Below, piece after piece: positions 63,965 through 64,000 of a DNA stretch of 64,000 nucleotides. The DNA is from Psychroflexus sp. ALD_RP9 (GTDB lineage: Bacteria; Bacteroidota; Bacteroidia; Flavobacteriales; Flavobacteriaceae). Position numbers and translations under genes: made by a program. The stretch covers positions 1-64,000 of the forward strand of contig NZ_CP062973.1 in NCBI RefSeq assembly GCF_017311165.1. Reading direction: 5' to 3'. Each line of letters begins with the position of its first letter. The stretch's first letter is position 1. The notes below the pieces were generated by a model, which was not told where the DNA came from, ran no database searches, and saw only the letters and a program-made list of their open reading frames with translations.

Positions 63965-64000
63965 TTAACAATCAATTTTCAAACAAAAATTATATATGGA

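Overview
The window is AT-rich bacterial chromosome from a member of the Flavobacteriaceae (Bacteroidota); the genus cannot be named from sequence alone. The assignment rests on gliding genes (gldA, gldI), a type IX secretion C-terminal tail on a glycoside hydrolase, promoters of the Bacteroidota form TAnnTTTG, a bacillithiol deacetylase, DUF349, DUF3570 and DUF6503 proteins, the dnaA / LMW phosphatase / RsmI-like gene order, and the near absence of strong Shine-Dalgarno sites. Coordinate 1 is the first base of dnaA, so the numbering probably starts there.

Layout. 1-4.8 kb: dnaA and two housekeeping genes, a rhodanese lipoprotein, then a MarR / nitroreductase / YceI operon with a palindrome at its promoter. 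4.8-11.4 kb: a complete trpEGDCFBA operon behind a classical ribosome-mediated attenuator with a WWW leader peptide. 11.4-15.6 kb: pyruvate carboxylase, a structured non-coding element and tmRNA. 15.7-18.7 kb: accessory stretch with a secreted GH16 glucanase, an HNH nuclease, an HU-like protein and a strictly periodic six-copy 22-bp repeat array. 18.7-25.2 kb: metal-dependent hydrolase, SDR, sodium/proline symporter, TerC, two tandem DUF368 (polyprenyl-phosphate carrier family) genes and aroE. 25.4-32.5 kb: DUF349 protein, methyltransferase, TPR protein, aminotransferase, OstA-like protein. 32.6-39.7 kb: heavy-metal efflux operon (His-rich secreted protein, RND pump fused to a TolC-like protein, adaptor) that ends in a deletion scar joining a response-regulator stub to the tail of a DUF3570 gene. 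39.7-45 kb: purA, fur-family regulator, rel/spoT, M48 protease. 45.1-48.1 kb: zapB-like, zapA, 6S RNA, rny, OMP. 48.2-55.4 kb: ndk, PhoD-like, nrnA-like, two prolyl isomerases (GldI and a cyclophilin-FKBP fusion), lipoproteins, smpB. 55.4-59 kb: three-gene acyl-CoA (propionyl-CoA type) carboxylase. 59.1-64 kb: gldA, M28 peptidase, tRNA-His, bshB1, nhaC and a promoter for a gene leaving the window.

No CRISPR array, prophage, insertion sequence or rRNA gene was seen. The points most worth checking are the 22-bp repeat array upstream of the HU-like gene (18391-18522), the complete trp attenuator on a near-leaderless transcript, the deletion/fusion at 38650, the RND-TolC fusion with an internal signal peptide, and the structured element before ssrA.
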